NCBI GenBank assembly: GCA_017428285.1
Contig: JAFRRE010000084.1
Span: 1-22,075, forward strand
DNA: 22,075 nt
Source of the DNA: Bacteroidales bacterium
GTDB taxonomy: Bacteria; Bacteroidota; Bacteroidia; Bacteroidales; F082
Direction of reading: 5' to 3'
A program made the position numbers and the translations under genes. Below the pieces are notes generated by a model. It ran no database searches. It worked only from the letters and a program-made list of their open reading frames with translations, and was not told the origin of the DNA. Shown here in pieces: positions 21,399 to 22,075 of this stretch. The stretch's first letter is position 1. Every line of letters starts with the position of its first letter.

Positions 21399-22075
21399 CA
21401 GACTTTGGCCTCTTCAAGGACTTTCTTCTCGTTCGGGATGACGTTGACGATGGTCTCTTCGCCCTTTTCATCGAGGTCGATGCTGATGGTGTCGCCGATA
21501 TGGAGGTTGGCGGAGATGATCGCTTCGGCCAAGACATCTTCCACATACTTCTGGACGGCACGCTTCAGCGGACGGGCACCATACTGTTCATCCCAGCCCT
21601 TCTCGGCGAGGAAGTCCATGGCTTTCTCGGTGATCTCGATCTTGTAGCCCATCTCTTCGACGCGCTTGACCACCTGACGGATTTCGATGCCGATAATTTT
21701 CTGGATGTCGTTCTTATCCAAGGCGTTGAACATCACCACATCATCGACGCGGTTGAGGAACTCGGGCGCGAAGGTGCGCTTCAAGGCGTTGTCGATGACG
21801 CTCTGTGAATACTCGTTCTTCGCGTTGAGCTTGGCCTGTGTGCCGAAGCCTACACCTTGACCAAAGTCCTTCAATTGGCGCGAGCCGATGTTGGAGGTCA
21901 TGATGATGATGGTGTTCTTGAAGTCGACCTTACGACCGAGGCTGTCGGTCAGCTGGCCATCGTCCAAGACTTGGAGCAAAAGGTTAAACACATCGGGGTG
22001 GGCCTTCTCGATTTCATCGAGGAGGACGATGGAGTAGGGCGTGCGGCGCACCTTCTCGGTGAGTTGGCCGCCTTC
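21398..22075 (-). CDS. clpC: ATP-dependent Clp protease ATPase subunit ClpC, C-terminal part
   Basis: The open frame runs off the window edge; 225 residues of the C-terminal end are present. They contain [20 protein letters not shown] (sensor loop and Walker B of the second AAA+ domain), [20 protein letters not shown], the sensor-1 region [10 protein letters not shown] and [11 protein letters not shown] (arginine finger), and the sensor-2 [19 protein letters not shown]. The short tail after this matches ClpC rather than ClpB, with which it could otherwise be confused. ClpC unfolds proteins and feeds them to ClpP. It is the first visible gene of an operon with cca and miaA; its N-terminus and promoter lie outside. 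Confidence 0.9.
   Translation of the reverse strand, partial: EGGQLTEKVRRTPYSIVLLDEIEKAHPDVFNLLLQVLDDGQLTDSLGRKVDFKNTIIIMTSNIGSRQLKDFGQGVGFGTQAKLNAKNEYSQSVIDNALKRTFAPEFLNRVDDVVMFNALDKNDIQKIIGIEIRQVVKRVEEMGYKIEITEKAMDFLAEKGWDEQYGARPLKRAVQKYVEDVLAEAIISANLHIGDTISIDLDEKGEETIVNVIPNEKKVLEEAKV

Overview
The window reads as chromosomal DNA of a Bacteroidales-type member of the Bacteroidota, probably from a gut or other anaerobic community. This rests on: recurring TAnnTTTG -7 promoter boxes in front of most genes; two proteins ending in type IX secretion (T9SS, 'Por') sorting domains; a BtuG-type surface lipoprotein; a FeoA-FeoB fusion; and the speA, dgt, clpC, cca and miaA gene set with Bacteroidota-like sequences. 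I cannot name a genus from sequence alone.

Left part (1-7383). On the minus strand, a YoeB-type toxin-antitoxin pair is followed after only 16 nt by a secreted seven-repeat protein that runs off the window edge. Divergent from it, a clear cobalamin riboswitch (about 1494-1645) heads a plus-strand operon. Its genes are a T9SS-exported protein built of two near-identical 140-residue repeats, a second T9SS-exported protein, a BtuG-like beta-propeller lipoprotein, a 54-residue Cys-rich CWC protein, and a BtuF-like cobalamin-binding ABC lipoprotein. This looks like a surface-to-periplasm vitamin B12 capture module. Neither the TonB receptor BtuB nor the permease/ATPase BtuCD is in the window. A separate secreted Lcl/DUF1566-like protein follows, ending at a good intrinsic terminator.

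Middle (7384-12998). On the minus strand are a ferrous-iron uptake unit (FeoA-FeoB fusion plus a FeoB-associated Cys-rich small membrane protein, joined by an ATGA overlap) and a dgt unit (dNTP triphosphohydrolase plus an overlapping secreted protein of unknown function).

Right part (12999-22075). On the plus strand are an EamA-type transporter, a long-chain acyl-CoA ligase, and a DUF2442-BadF/GlcNAc-kinase-like pair. On the minus strand are speA (arginine decarboxylase) and an operon clpC-cca-miaA, with clpC truncated by the window edge.

The most interesting points are the B12 locus, where the candidate capture proteins are T9SS cargo and one carries a recent internal duplication, and two families of short palindromic (REP-like) repeats. 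The repeats have been inserted in frame at the 5' ends of the btuF-like gene and miaA, giving both proteins repeat-derived N-terminal extensions. I saw no tRNA or rRNA genes, CRISPR array, insertion sequence or prophage.
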